Assembly: GCA_014549065.1 (NCBI GenBank)
Contig: JACDOX010000015.1
Location: 6,175,834 to 6,239,833 of the forward strand
DNA from: Cardinalis cardinalis
Lineage: Eukaryota > Chordata > Aves > Passeriformes > Cardinalidae
Direction: 5' to 3'
DNA: 64,000 bases
Part shown: positions 28,976-41,200 of the stretch, piece by piece
Layout of the letters: each line of letters begins with the position of its first letter
How positions within the stretch are numbered: position 1 is the stretch's first letter
Position numbers and translations under genes: made by a program
The notes under the pieces: model-generated
The model's input: the letters and a program-made list of their open reading frames with translations, nothing else
What the model was told of the DNA's origin: nothing
The model's database searches: none

Positions 28976-30345
28976 TAGTTTCTGGACAAGGATCCTTAAA
29001 GACTTTTTTCTTGATTCAGTTGTTGCTGTCAATTTCTTGGATGATTGATGCCCCTGATTCCTATAATCAGTTCCAAAGGAAATGTCCCAAGATTTCCATG
29101 AAACTGTTTCCCAATAATCACAGTTAGGAGATCACTAGACCAGTGCTTCCCAATCTGTACCCACCACTCAAGTATTTTTAGTTGAAGAAATAAGTACAGT
29201 CTTTACACCTTGGATGATCTCCATACCCAGACATCTATTACATGAGATTCTTTTCTTTCCAATTTCTAATGGAAAGACCCAAAAAGATTAAAAAAAAAAA
29301 AAAGAGTTTATCCTGAGTAGAAATCACTAAGATCTGAAACATAGAACACAGTTANTGTAATTTTCAAGAAGTATTATGGAGACAATGGAGGTTTGGATCA
29401 GAGTGCTTTTGGCAGTGAACAAGCCAANTAAAAATGATTTTCAGCTTGGTTTACTCAGGTGGAAGGAGGGGAGAGAAGAGAATTAGCCTGGATTTACAGA
29501 ATGCTGGGTTTCTGTTCTGAAATTATTTTTGGATTAGTATCTGGGCAGATTCTGTTCCAACAGAGAGACTCTACTCTAAAAGAAAAGGATTATGACCTCT
29601 TAAAAATAAAATTAGCAAGTTTTGCTTAGATAACAGTTGAAGAAAGTAGAATATATGGGAAAATTAAAATTTTCCCTATTTTCTGCAATCTGAGGCATCC
29701 CTGAGACACAGAAGAGTAAGAAGCAGAGTTGTTCTAAAAATTTGGTAGTTTTTGCTTAACAGTGTATCAATTAAAAAAGCCTGAAAAGTGAGACAAATAC
29801 AAAAATTGAAGTTTGCAATGACCATTACAGTATTGTACATAGCATTGTGAGAAACAGATTTTCCCAACGATCTTTTGTAAGATGTCAGTTTCGAACAATA
29901 CAACAGGTATTCAATANTTATCTCAGAAAATAGAAGATGTGTCATATGTCAGAGCCTCTATTTACAATGCAAATTAGAGAAGATAATTTGACATTGATGA
30001 GTGTACGAATAAAACCTTTGAATTCTACAGAATCTTTACTCTTAAGGTCTGAAGAAAGAATACAAGGAGAAATTTCTAGTATAGAAGGCAGAAAGATTAA
30101 AGCCTTCCTTTACTAGTTGGTCATGGTAATACTNGAGTATNGCAGAAATGACAGAATGCTTGGAACCCTTTTAACTACCCAGGTTATCTCTTNGTCCAAA
30201 AATGCAAAAAANGTCTAACCTGGCAGGGCTTCTACANCAGCAAGCAGAGAACTTCCCACCTAAGGGGAGAATAAGCAACCTTGGACCTATCACAACCTGA
30301 GTGTGAACAAATAACTAAGAATAAAAGCAAAGTGAACAGACAAAA

Positions 30346-30380
30346 TTTTTTTCACATAAACAGCTTCTAGTATCCCAGAA
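30346..30380 (+). repeat. 35-base segment repeated in DLK1 intron 2 (upstream copy)
   Basis: Identical over 35 bases to 33210-33244: seven T, then CACATAAACAGC, TTCTAGTATCCCAGAA. Similarity continues for some bases beyond if a 16-base gap is allowed. It belongs to no repeat family I recognise. Confidence 0.9.
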
Positions 30381-31535
30381 TATTTACCNTGCAGAAGCAC
30401 AGACTCACAGAAGGGCAGGGTAAAGGATTGTGCAGTCATCATTAGCACCCCACATTCTCTAGGGTGCCACTGACAATATCCCAGCAAGGCTTGGTCTGAT
30501 GAGCTACAGCAAAAGCTGTGAGGCAAAGTAGTCTTTTCAAAACAGTGAATGTTTCAGTAAAAGGAAAGCAAGACAAGCAGAAAAGGCAGGGATGCAATCT
30601 GTGCCTATGGAGGCAGATAGGCACAGCTTATCTCAGATACCAAAGCTTCTGGAGGACCTAGAAGAAGCAGTGTCTGCCTCTCACACCTCACTCCCTGAGC
30701 GATTTCTTTCAACCCAACCCTCATTTTCTACTCTTCCTTTTTCTGTCCTTCACTTCCTCCACTCTTGGTTAAAACTAAAAGGCAGCATGGCTAGCAGCAA
30801 ACTTTTTCAACCTACATGACATCACCGTCTTGAAATGCCACTACACGGACAATCTGAATCTAAAGAGCATTTTCCAGCGTGCATTTTCAAGCAGGNAACC
30901 TTGAATTAGCCCATTGTAGTTTTCTCACCACGGTATAAGGNTCTCTAGTTGCTTCCCATAAAGGCAGGCAGATTAGTAAATGAGGTCTCAGGGAAGAAAG
31001 CACTGCATCAGCAGGCAAAAAACAGGTCCCTCAGGAATCCTAAAAAACAGGCAGAACTTCTTTAAAGGAAAACAATGAACTAGAAGGAACACAAAGAATA
31101 AGAAATAGCCAGTGTATTTCCTTAAGGGACAGCACAAAGGAAGAATAAAGAGATACAAAAGAGAAATGTACACTCACAGAATAAAATGCCGAACTTAAAG
31201 TGCCTTGTGGTAAAACTAATGCTTTTTCTTGATTTGTTCCATGACTGCTAAAGATACACTTAGGGGCGTTTTGGTGTGGTCTTTCTTGGATTCTCAAGCC
31301 TCAGAAACAGAACAGTATTATACTTTCCCAGCCTTCACTGAGTCTTTCCTGAAAGTGTTGGACTGAGAATTCTTTAGACTTCTGAAGACAAGCGCCACAT
31401 TAGGTCTTCGCGGACAGCCAGACAAAGTTTCAAGGAGACCAGAGGCGTGCTTAACACTCCCCCTCGCCCCAGACCTCCCTTCTCCCGCGCCCCTGCAGGA
31501 TTCCTCCCCTCGCCCGCGGCAGGGGCTGAGCTGCT

Positions 31536-31790
31536 GGAGCAGCTGGAGCTGCTGAAGCTGCTGGAGCAGCTGGAGCAGCTGGAGGCGGTAAAGCTGCTGG
31601 AGGTGCGGGAGCAGCTGGAGGCGGTAAAGCTGCTGGAGGTGCGGGAGCAGCTGGAGGTGCTAAAGCTGCTGGAGCAGCTGGAGCAGCTGGAGGCGGTAAA
31701 GCTGCTGGAGGTGCGGGAGCAGCTGGAGGTGCTAAAGCTGCTGGAGGTGCTGTTGCTGCTGGAGGTGCTGTTGCTGCTGGAGGCGCTCGG
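31536..31790 (+). repeat. 36-bp minisatellite upstream of DLK1 with repeated CAGCTG E-boxes
   Basis: Six units in exact 36-bp register start at 31536, 31572, 31608, 31644, 31680 and 31716. They are followed by 18-bp derivatives from 31743 to about 31790. Each unit starts GGAGCAGCTGGAG and contains an AAGCTGCTGG core. CAGCTG occurs at offset +4 of every unit and also at 31567 and 31675, eight in all. Unit length is a multiple of three and units lack stops, which explains the long low-complexity open frames on both strands here. Confidence 0.92.
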
Positions 31791-32240
31791 CTCCCTTTCG
31801 GCGGCGTTGGCCGGGGTCCGCCCGGCCCGGTGGGCAGCTCCCCGCCCGCGGGTGGGGGCGGGCAGCGCTCCCCGCCCTCCGTCCCTCCCTGCTCCCGCCC
31901 CGTCCGCCCGAGCCCGGCGGCGCTGCGGGCGGGGGCTGCCGCCTTCCCGGCCCCGCGTCCGCCGAGCGCCGCGGGGAGCGGAGCGGCCCCGGCCCGGCCA
32001 TGGGGCTGCGCGCCGCCGGCATCCTCGGCTGCTGCTGCTGCCTGCTGCCCCTCGTGCTGCCCGCAGCCCCAGGTAAGGACACCGCACCCTCTGCCCGCCG
32101 GCATCGGGAAGGGAGGCGACTTGGGAAAGTTTTGGGAGTTTGCCGGGGCCGCCGGGCGATGATGGGAAACCTCCAGGAGTCCCTGGGCGGCGGAGGCATC
32201 GCCAGCCCTCGCTCCAGCCAGGGATGCTCGTGTCGTCGGG
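31780..32240 (+). promoter_or_regulatory. DLK1: GC-rich, CpG-rich promoter region of DLK1
   Basis: GC and CpG content rises abruptly against the AT-rich surroundings, with many CG dinucleotides and several GGGCGG or CCGCCC-type boxes (for example GGTGGGGGCGGG near 31851-31862). It covers the start codon and the first donor site. No TATA box is seen at a suitable distance, so a dispersed CpG-island promoter is inferred. The TSS probably lies between about 31800 and 31990, but it cannot be set without transcript data. Confidence 0.75.
32000..32072 (+). CDS. DLK1: DLK1 coding exon 1 (signal peptide)
   Basis: Encodes residues 1-24 and the first base of codon 25. The ATG sits in a strong context (G at -3, G at +4). 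The product is a hydrophobic leader with a CCCC run and an Ala-Ala-Pro-Gly end that suits signal peptidase. The exon ends at a GTAAGG donor (phase 1). The TSS upstream cannot be fixed from sequence alone. Confidence 0.93.
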
Positions 32241-35200
32241 AAGCTTTTCCTGGCAGCGGACGGAGCGCGTTTCTCTGCGCTGGCGCAGGGTGTCCGTGGC
32301 TGGAGGGGATCTTTCAGAGGGATGCTCGGTGCAAATGATTAAGCAAGCAAACAAACAAACAGAACAAAAACTGCGACTGAGATCTCCTTAACTTACGTTA
32401 TTTATGCATGATTTAATGGAAATGGTTATTTTCATCCGATGTAAGGTTGAAATGAATTCAGCACTTTTATTGTAAGTAGTTTTAAATGGATTTCTTTTTC
32501 TGCCTAAAAGTANTTCTGTGTTTCAAGTAGTTCTGAAACAATGCATTTGGAGTGGCATGTCATGAAACAACATCCGTGAATCTGCTCTGACATTACCCAT
32601 TTAAAATGGTGTGTAGGGAGGGATATCACACTTTTGGTGTGCTAAAGTANCTTTGTGTTCTTTTGTGATTAATTCTGTATGTCATTTCACTTACCCTATA
32701 GAAACATTCTATAACACGTTCCAGATTAGGTTAATTTTAAAATTTTACTATGCAAAAATGTGTCTGAAGAAAAAAAAAGGAACATTTTACAGACTGGGAT
32801 TTTTCAAAACATTGTAATGTGCATAGGATATGATACATGTGTATAGGGGTTTTTTGTGCTGATTTTTCCGGCTTGATGTTACAAATCTCTTCTTCCAGGC
32901 GTGAACTGTAAAGCTGGCTGCCATCCAGAGAATGGATTCTGTGAATTTCCCAGTGAATGCAGGTAAAAAGATCTGTCAGACTGGGGTATTAGCACAGGAG
33001 TGGTCAGCTTCAATAATTNGTAGTCCTGGTAAGAGAGATAGAAACTGAAACGGTTTGGTCTCTGAAAATATGGAACTGTNATGAAACAGCACTCTATTAG
33101 GATATAGTAACTGGAAAGCTTGGATATTTAGATACCTGTTTAGTTTACTTCTTCCAGTNTGAAGTATTTACATTGATTAGTTGGGGTTTTTTCTTGCTGA
33201 ATGAAATTATTTTTTTCACATAAACAGCTTCTAGTATCCCAGAAGCACTGATGGTATGCTTGTGTTCAAATAGTAAAATTTGGTATGCAAAAGTTTATTT
33301 ATTGTGCATTTGTGAACCAAAAAGGGGAGCATCCTTGTAATCATGTTTATTAAAAATAAACTCTGTTTCTGTCTTGTCTTTTATCTCTTTCAGGTGTCAA
33401 CCTGGCTGGCAGGGTGCACTTTGTAATCAGTGTGTTCCTTTCCCTGGGTGCTTGCACGGCAGCTGTGCCAAGCCCTGGCAGTGCATCTGTGAGGAGGGCT
33501 GGGTTGGCAGCCTCTGTGACATAGGTTTGCACATCCTTGTCTCTCCTTCAATAAGTGAGGGGAAGCAGCCCCACCTGGTGTTGGGGACACGCAAAGTCCT
33601 TCTGGAGAACTAATTTTAAAATATTGAATGTTAGCTTCAGATAATGAGGAGATTCTGGGCAGCAGCACATAAACCTCGGACTTCCATAATAATTTAGGCA
33701 GAAGAAATGCAGTATCTTTTGTAATTGGGCATATATGTGAGCCAAGTGTAAATTCATTATATTTTAAACAGTAATTATCAGGGACAAGGCCAACAAACAA
33801 CTGCTCCCTTCTTGTCATGTAAGCCCTTCTAATAAAAATACAAGTTATCTTGTATACATTAAATAATTTTAAATATTTATGTAGCACATTNTATACATAT
33901 ATATATATGTATGTGCTATTTTCTTAGTACTTCTTGAAAGGAAAACATTGTGCTTATTTTTTCCTTTACTTAAGCCAGTGATAATTCAGTGGANTAACAT
34001 TACTATAACTGAGAAAAAGCTCTTCCTGAACAGGCTGTCATTCCCCCTCAGGTCTGAGGGAAAAGCACAGCTCTGTGTGCACTCTCTCACCCTTTTCCAG
34101 TCAGAATCAACCAGCTTAGCATCAGCAAGCTGAAGAATTGGCCTTTGTTGAGATGGTTTATTTTGGCTGACACAGGCAAACGTTCAGTCAGGGAGATCTG
34201 TCAGGATGGAAACCACATGAGCATCCAGGAGCATGCACTGCTCAGCCCACNCAGCTGCAGCTGGGAGAGGACAAGTGTCCAGGGCCTCATTTCCTCTTCA
34301 TGCCTTTAGGCTTTTGTTGGTATATGGCTCATAATTTATAGAGCATGCATGAGATCTCCAATACATAGCCAAANTGGGGATTTATGACAGATTGAACAGC
34401 ATAAGATTTTCAAGATGACTAAAAGAATCAGAAGGTTTTAGGTAGGACACATCCTTGCAATGACATGGAATTTAGTGCAAGGTTGTCAGGTATTCATTTA
34501 CTCATTTACTCATCAGGTTTTGCAGCCTGAACTCGCTGACTGCACACATGAGCAGAGAGAGGCTTCCTAAGGTCACTGCTGGTATGTTTGCTGGAGCTGT
34601 GGTAGCAGTGGTGACATCTGTGGTGCAGATGTGACTCTAAACTCTCAGATGTTGTTCTGGACACATCTCACAAATGTGTTTGTACCTGAGACAGACACCT
34701 AGANTCTCACTACAGTTAATGAGCAGAAATGAGTCCTTCTCTGATCTACATTCAGAAATTTCTAAAGCTGCAGAGAGCAGTCCCCCCTCTGCCACCTTGG
34801 GAGGCTCAGTTCTGTTGCTTATCAGTGAATAAAACATTCCACATTTTCAAAGGTAGCACCACCTGGTTTGATAATGCCTCTGATTTTAATACAGGCCGTT
34901 TTTAATACAGNCAGCCTGGTTCTCAGTTCAGGCCAAGAATGACCTTCCTAGTAAATTAGAGACATGCAGGTTATGGATTGGGCTTGGTCCTCTGTAAACA
35001 CATAGGGCAGAATCAGTGGTAGCATTTGTGACTGCAGTCACATGGACAGACAAGGGACTTGAAGAAAGGCATCTGTGAGTTGGTCTTGGTGTTAACACTG
35101 CTGGTTAACCAATTTGCAATGGAGCCTGTCCACCTGGCTCCATGATGCCATGGCATCTTCTCATCTTGTGGAAACACAGCCTTGAAATCCAGCGTGTGCA

Positions 35201-38200
35201 GCCCTGGAACCAGGCTGCACAGCACAGAGTTTCCCTCTGCAGCTGATATACACTGCACAGTACAGGAACCACATCAAACACTGACCATAACAAAGGGAAA
35301 ATCAATTGAGTCNATTTGTTTCCAGGGGAAAAATGAGAGCCCAGTCAGAGTGTTTGATCCAGCTTGCTAAATCAGATCTGCCAGCCTGTCAGCCCCGGCT
35401 GTGCCNACGCAGTCGTGTTAGCAGGTCCATGACCTCCTGCTGGAATCCTGGCCTCAATTGGGCTAAAAAAGCCAACATACAGTGTGAGCTGGGAGTAAAT
35501 TGTCCTACTTGTCACCAGACTGCTTTGCCAAGGCCNCATGTCGGCAAACTCATCAGAGAGCACAGGTGGAGTCTCTAATGCTTGTGCTATGAATGCATGA
35601 GATGGGCTAAAAATTGTCCTGTGACAAACTACAACTGAGCTTATCTTCCTCATAAAAACACTCAGTGATTGCNTCATGCACTGCAGCATGACAACTTTGT
35701 TTGATGGAACTGTTAATTATGGATAATATGATTGAGGCCACTCATAATATATGTGTAAGTGTAACATCCTGGTTTTGCATTTTCATCTATTACCATTTGG
35801 TGGTTGTCCTTTTTAGATGTAAAATAAAATAGAGAAAATGGGCTAATTGAGGCTATTTATGTATTATATTTTCAAAGAACCTGGTACAACACCCTTTTAA
35901 GATGTATTATGAAATTAAATACCTGACATAAATTACTGACAGTAATGTGTGTATATATATANATACCTATTCATAGATGTATTTCAGAGAATTTCCATGC
36001 TCCTGCATCAAAGTTCATGTTTTCTTCTCCATCAAAGTATGTACTTTATTAGCTGCCTTTAGAGTCAGTGAAAATAGCTGGCAAAAACACTGCTTGAAAA
36101 AACATTCAAGATTATTTTGGTCCTTGTGAAAATTGGAGTTTATACTAAAAGTGCATGCTAAGTTGTCTTGCAATGAGAACAGGCTAATGCACTAGGAAAT
36201 AGAACCTTTTATCCAGGGAAGATTGTATTTGAAAGCTAAGGCTGTTGTTTTCTGTGGTTAAAATTTTGCAGTACCTCATGATATCATCTAAATTTCATGC
36301 TATGCTGTGGAAAGTAAAATACAGATTCCCTTAAATCCCTTTTCACCTTCTTAGAAAGTGTGCATATGTGTGTGTGAGGCACCAGATACCTTCCAGTCAG
36401 CACTTCTCTGCAGCTGCTGCAGTAGCTTGCTAAAATACACACTTGTTTGTTTATTTAGTTTTAATTATTTTTAAAATTCAGTAATCATTTGAGTGGGAAG
36501 TGGCTCAGCAGGGCAATTGCAAAGAAAATGAGATGTGTGACTTTGGGTCAAGACATCATACAGTTCTGTGTTCTGGTACAGTTATATAAAGGTTGAATGT
36601 AGCCCAGCCAAAAGATGATATTTTAAGAGATTTTTTTTGCAAATTGATGATCTCTGGTTTTATGAAACATTTGCTCATAAGCACATAATGATATGGGCAG
36701 AGAGCAGGGAGAATTCCCCATTCCTGATTGCTTTATGAGAATTCTGCTCATGGAGAGNCCAAGATTGTCTAAGTATGGCTAGACTATCTAGAAGTTCTTT
36801 GTCTCACACTAATATTTTATTTCTAATACTACTTATTTATAGAATGGAGCAATTCAAACACATTTTGCAAGTAGGAGCTAGAAAGAGCTAGAAATAAGCT
36901 GAAATTCCTTGCAATAGTTGAACAATCTGAATTCCATTTTAACAAAGGGGGGAATAGNTAAGAATTTATAAAATGCAGAGTGAAGTATTACTAAAGCCAT
37001 ATTTTATTTGAAGGATTGTATACCATTTACTAACTCTTTCTCATTAGATTAATCAAGGCCTGTTGGGTATTTTTAAACAGATATTCACCCATGTTCAGCA
37101 AAGCCCTGCACCAATAATTCAACGTGTATAGAGACTGGTGATGGAGGATATATTTGTCTGTGTGCCCAGGGATTTACAGGAAAAAACTGCCATCTCAAGA
37201 AAGGACCCTGCATTATTAATGGGTAAATATTGATTTCTGACATGCATTTAAAATCTACACTTCTATTATTCAGAATTCTTTGCTAAGTGGAATTATATAT
37301 GNGTTAAAATACACAATGCTTCTGATAGTTGCCAACTTTGCAAATTTGATCTATTAATATTGTAAAGACTTAACAGCTTACCAGTGTGGCTTTCTGTGCA
37401 CAATCTGAGTACTAAAAGTGCTAATTTGCACATTTTATTGTGGTGAATTTATGCCTTCTCATGATTTTTGTAAACAAACTTGAAGTGACTCCTATCCTGA
37501 GTTCTCACCTCTAGTGAGGGGTAATTTATACACAGCCCAATAAGAACAGTAGTTAGCACAGAGNCTGTCTGCATGAGAACACCTAGCCCACCAGTCTGTC
37601 CCTTTTTTCTTAACCAACATATGATAATGTGACCATAGTTAACTGCAGGAGACAATCTCACTTTTATCAGAGCAGGGAGACCATTGCTCTCTATCCTTTA
37701 AAAGAAATGAGACATTAAGAACAGCAGTGCCTGTAGGTTGAGGGAGGTGATCCCTCCCTTCTGCTCAGTCTTGCTGAGGCACATGTGGAGTGCTGGGTCC
37801 AGTTCTGGGCTACCCAATATAAAAAGGACACAGCCATACTGGAGTGAGTCCAGTGAAGGGCCATGGATGTGATTAAAGAATGGGAAAATCTCTCCTATAA
37901 AGAGATGCTGAGANCTGGGTCATTCAGCCTGGAGAAGAGCAGGCTCTGAGGAACTTGTCCNTTGTGGATGAGTACCTGATGGGGGGAAGCAAAGATGACA
38001 GAGCCAGACTTCTCATTGAGGTGCCCAATGAAAGGTCAAGAGGCAATGGGTACAGGCCAAAGATCTTCCAGGAAAGTCACTAGTAGAACTGCTTGAAAAA
38101 AAAAAGAAGACCTTTCAGTGCTAGAGAAAATGTGAATTTGGGTTTCTCTTCAAATCTAGAAGCATCTGCTGTCATCTGCTCATCAAAGTTCTGATCCCAT

Positions 38201-41200
38201 AAACATACAGAATGCCTTTATGGTGGATACAAACTTGGTAAAACTATCACCCTAAAATCAGAGTTTTCTTTTAGGAGATTGCCTTCTTGCTCTCTAGCTC
38301 TATATGGATACCCTCTGGTTCTCTTTTTGCTCAGTGGTAGATAATTATGAGTAATCAGATCCACTTTATGACTNAATCTTCTTGAATACTTGTAGACTCT
38401 TGTTTAAGGAACGTTAATATCTCTTACTCTCTCTGGCAAGAATTGCCATTCTTTCACAACTTCATGTCAGTAGAATTTTTTGTCATCCCCTTTATTTGGG
38501 AGACACTCTCACAGTTTTTTTTCTGTGTTTACTTTCAGCCTCTAAGATAGCTACTCTGATTTGCCTATTTTTATTCATTGACAATGAGGAAATTTAAGTT
38601 CCTTGAAGGAGCCATGACTCAAATCCAAGCTACTTGCCTATTATGGGGGATGTGNATAGGTTTTCTGATTTTCACTTGTAGACCAAATATTTCCATAATT
38701 CANTGTAGACATAAATACTAGTTATNTCAAAAAACAGGTGAGTTCCAAAANCACAGCATCAACAAAATAAAGATTAGTTGCTTGTACTTTCTTAAACACC
38801 TTATGGTTTTAAATTGCTGAAATTCCTTTTTCTGTGTTGACACTCTGTTTTTGGACTGAATGCTGATGAACTAGCCTGGAAATTGTGAACAATTTTTCTG
38901 AAGAANGCAACATACTTGAAGCAATGATTCTTTTTCTCTAGGAAGCTGTCTTTTTCAGGAAAATGAGCAGCAGGCTCTGCANATCTGCATTTAGTTCAAA
39001 AAGACAACTGTTGTCAGCATAAGCTCTCCATGTCTGCTAACAATTCACAGTCCACCAGAGAGTGCATCCCACATTGTAGAAAGAGACCTCATCAGATGGT
39101 GCCATTTCATTCACATCTCATTTCCTCTCTACCTCAGTGGTAATGTTAAAANTGATGATATTACTGAGCATTACTGCTGGCTTCTTAGTTAATANTCACA
39201 GATGGAACCAGGACAATTCACAAATCAAAGTGTTTATTCTAGTCTGCTTACATGTATCTGCAGTAGTGACCTCTCTGTGGTGTTTGGAGGTTTCTGCTTT
39301 GAAGCAGAGCAGTGAGTGGTACTTTCTAAAAGAAACCAGGCTACCTGGGAAGCAAAGAAGAATGGTATGGAATGCTTCCTACANCTAACCCTTCATGTAC
39401 AACACCTTGCTGTGTTAAATGCCAAAAATGCAAAGTAGAAGAATTTATTCAAGGAAATTAATATTAANGCTTTATTTATTTAAACATATTTAAAATAGAC
39501 AAATGCAACTCTGTTAGTAAAAAAAGAAAAATTTCATAATTCTGCATTTTTCCCCTTAACTGTTTTTTATTTCGATATTTTACATTTCTGAAAATTTCAG
39601 AAAAAGGAAAAAATTCAGAACTTATGTTCTCCAACAATTTCTTCCCATTTTCCTAGAAATTACTGAGATTCAACCCAGCCATGAAGGTCCAAACTTCTAA
39701 ACATTTTCATGTCCAAACCAGCTTGTCCAATTTTCCATGGGACCTGTAAAGCTAAGAGAGGGTGCTAGGTTCTCCAAGACAGCCATAACCACTGAAGGAC
39801 TCCAGTTTCAGTTTCAATATTTTGCTTCAACTCCAGTTTCAATATTTTGCTTAAAAATACATAGTGCCTGGTTAATATGGTGAAAGTCCTTACCTCAATT
39901 TTCACTGACCATGTCTACGTCAAAGCCCAGTTTTGCTTTCCTAATACTGCTCCCAGACTTCCAATATATTCTTTTAGTGGATTTTTACCCAGCCAACATC
40001 TAAAGAACAGTACTAGAGGACAGAGCAGTTAATTTGGAAGCTGCAGAAAACAGANAGATGATTCCTCTGCCAGAATGTTCAGTCTCTCCTGATGGGTGGC
40101 TGCTGAGTGTTTCAGTCCCTAGTGAAGCCAGAGGTGCTTGGAGCAATCTCTACCAAAGGTAGTCCCAGAGCAATGGNGACAAGCCCAGCCTTGATGTGAT
40201 CAGGGACCATTTGTAGTCAGGACCTCTTTCACAGTCATCTCAGCCAAACATCAACAGATCTTTTGAATCTCTGTGTNCCACCATGGAATTCCATAAGAGC
40301 CTGTTGCTACTGACTGCTGCATATGTGAAATGTCTGCATCTGAAGCTGTGATCTTCATTACCCCTGAGACTTTGCTCTGGAAGTGGGGGGGCCTTAAATA
40401 ACACCTTGGACTTTTCAACTATCAGACAGTACTGTGCTGTATGTCTTCAGGGATGCATAAGTATTCAGAANAGTTTTGTTGTCAAAGAGGCTTGTCCTAA
40501 ACTTTGCCAAGTATTTTTCATATTTTACAGAGTTTTAAAAGCTTTGCTGATGTGCGATGAACTGCCATGAAAGTTTGAGGATTTGAGGTTTATTTGTAAA
40601 CCTGGGACTCAGGGACCCTTGTCAGCCAGCAGGGGCAGCTAAAGGACCAAGTGCGCTTTGCACAGATCCCCTGAATTGAGTCAGTGGTGGCCTCATCTTT
40701 TGGCCTTACACTCAGTAAGACACAGTTGCATTGTAAAGATAGAAAAGATCTCTCAGTTAATTTATGTTGCCTAAAACATATTATTAGGCTACTAGCTGGG
40801 AAGTACTAAAAGAGNTTGTAGAAGTACTTGGTTTCCTATGGTCCTGCTCTCACATTACAGCTGTCTTTGCCCATGCTGAAATTCTCTCATTGATATTTTT
40901 TTGTTATAATTGTATCAAAAATTTTGGCTAGACAGCAGTTTATAGGAAAGTATCTGTTTGCTTCTAAATTGTTTGTGTCGTGGAACACAGACAGGCAGAA
41001 CAAAAACAATCAGCTTTATGCCTAGCTGCTATGGCACTGCATTGTTCTGCCAATACAATATATAGATTTTAGGAATCATCAGGTAGAAAGGAAGTAGCCN
41101 TGGCTGTTTGTGTCTTTGTTCTCTCTTGTGTGGGTAGTTGCTCAGCTAAATAGCTCCAAGCATATAAAATATATATAAAAATAGTGAGAAGCTTGATTTG

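Larger units (their letters stand above)
26771..31445. other. Intergenic DNA upstream of DLK1
   Basis: No exon is supported. It contains the palindrome at 28940-28975 and the 35-base segment at 30346-30380. Distal DLK1 enhancers could lie here, but nothing in a single sequence proves it. Confidence 0.55.

Noticed and set aside
31447..32076. A 209-codon leucine/glutamate-rich open frame ahead of DLK1
   Set aside because: It is the translation of the 36-bp minisatellite and GC-rich leader. It overlaps the DLK1 start in another frame and resembles no protein domain.
33374..33613. Exon 3 read through into intron 3 as an alternative 3' end of DLK1
   Set aside because: A stop follows after 29 intronic codons and no polyadenylation signal was seen close by. 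The consensus donor and exon 4 give the full-length frame.
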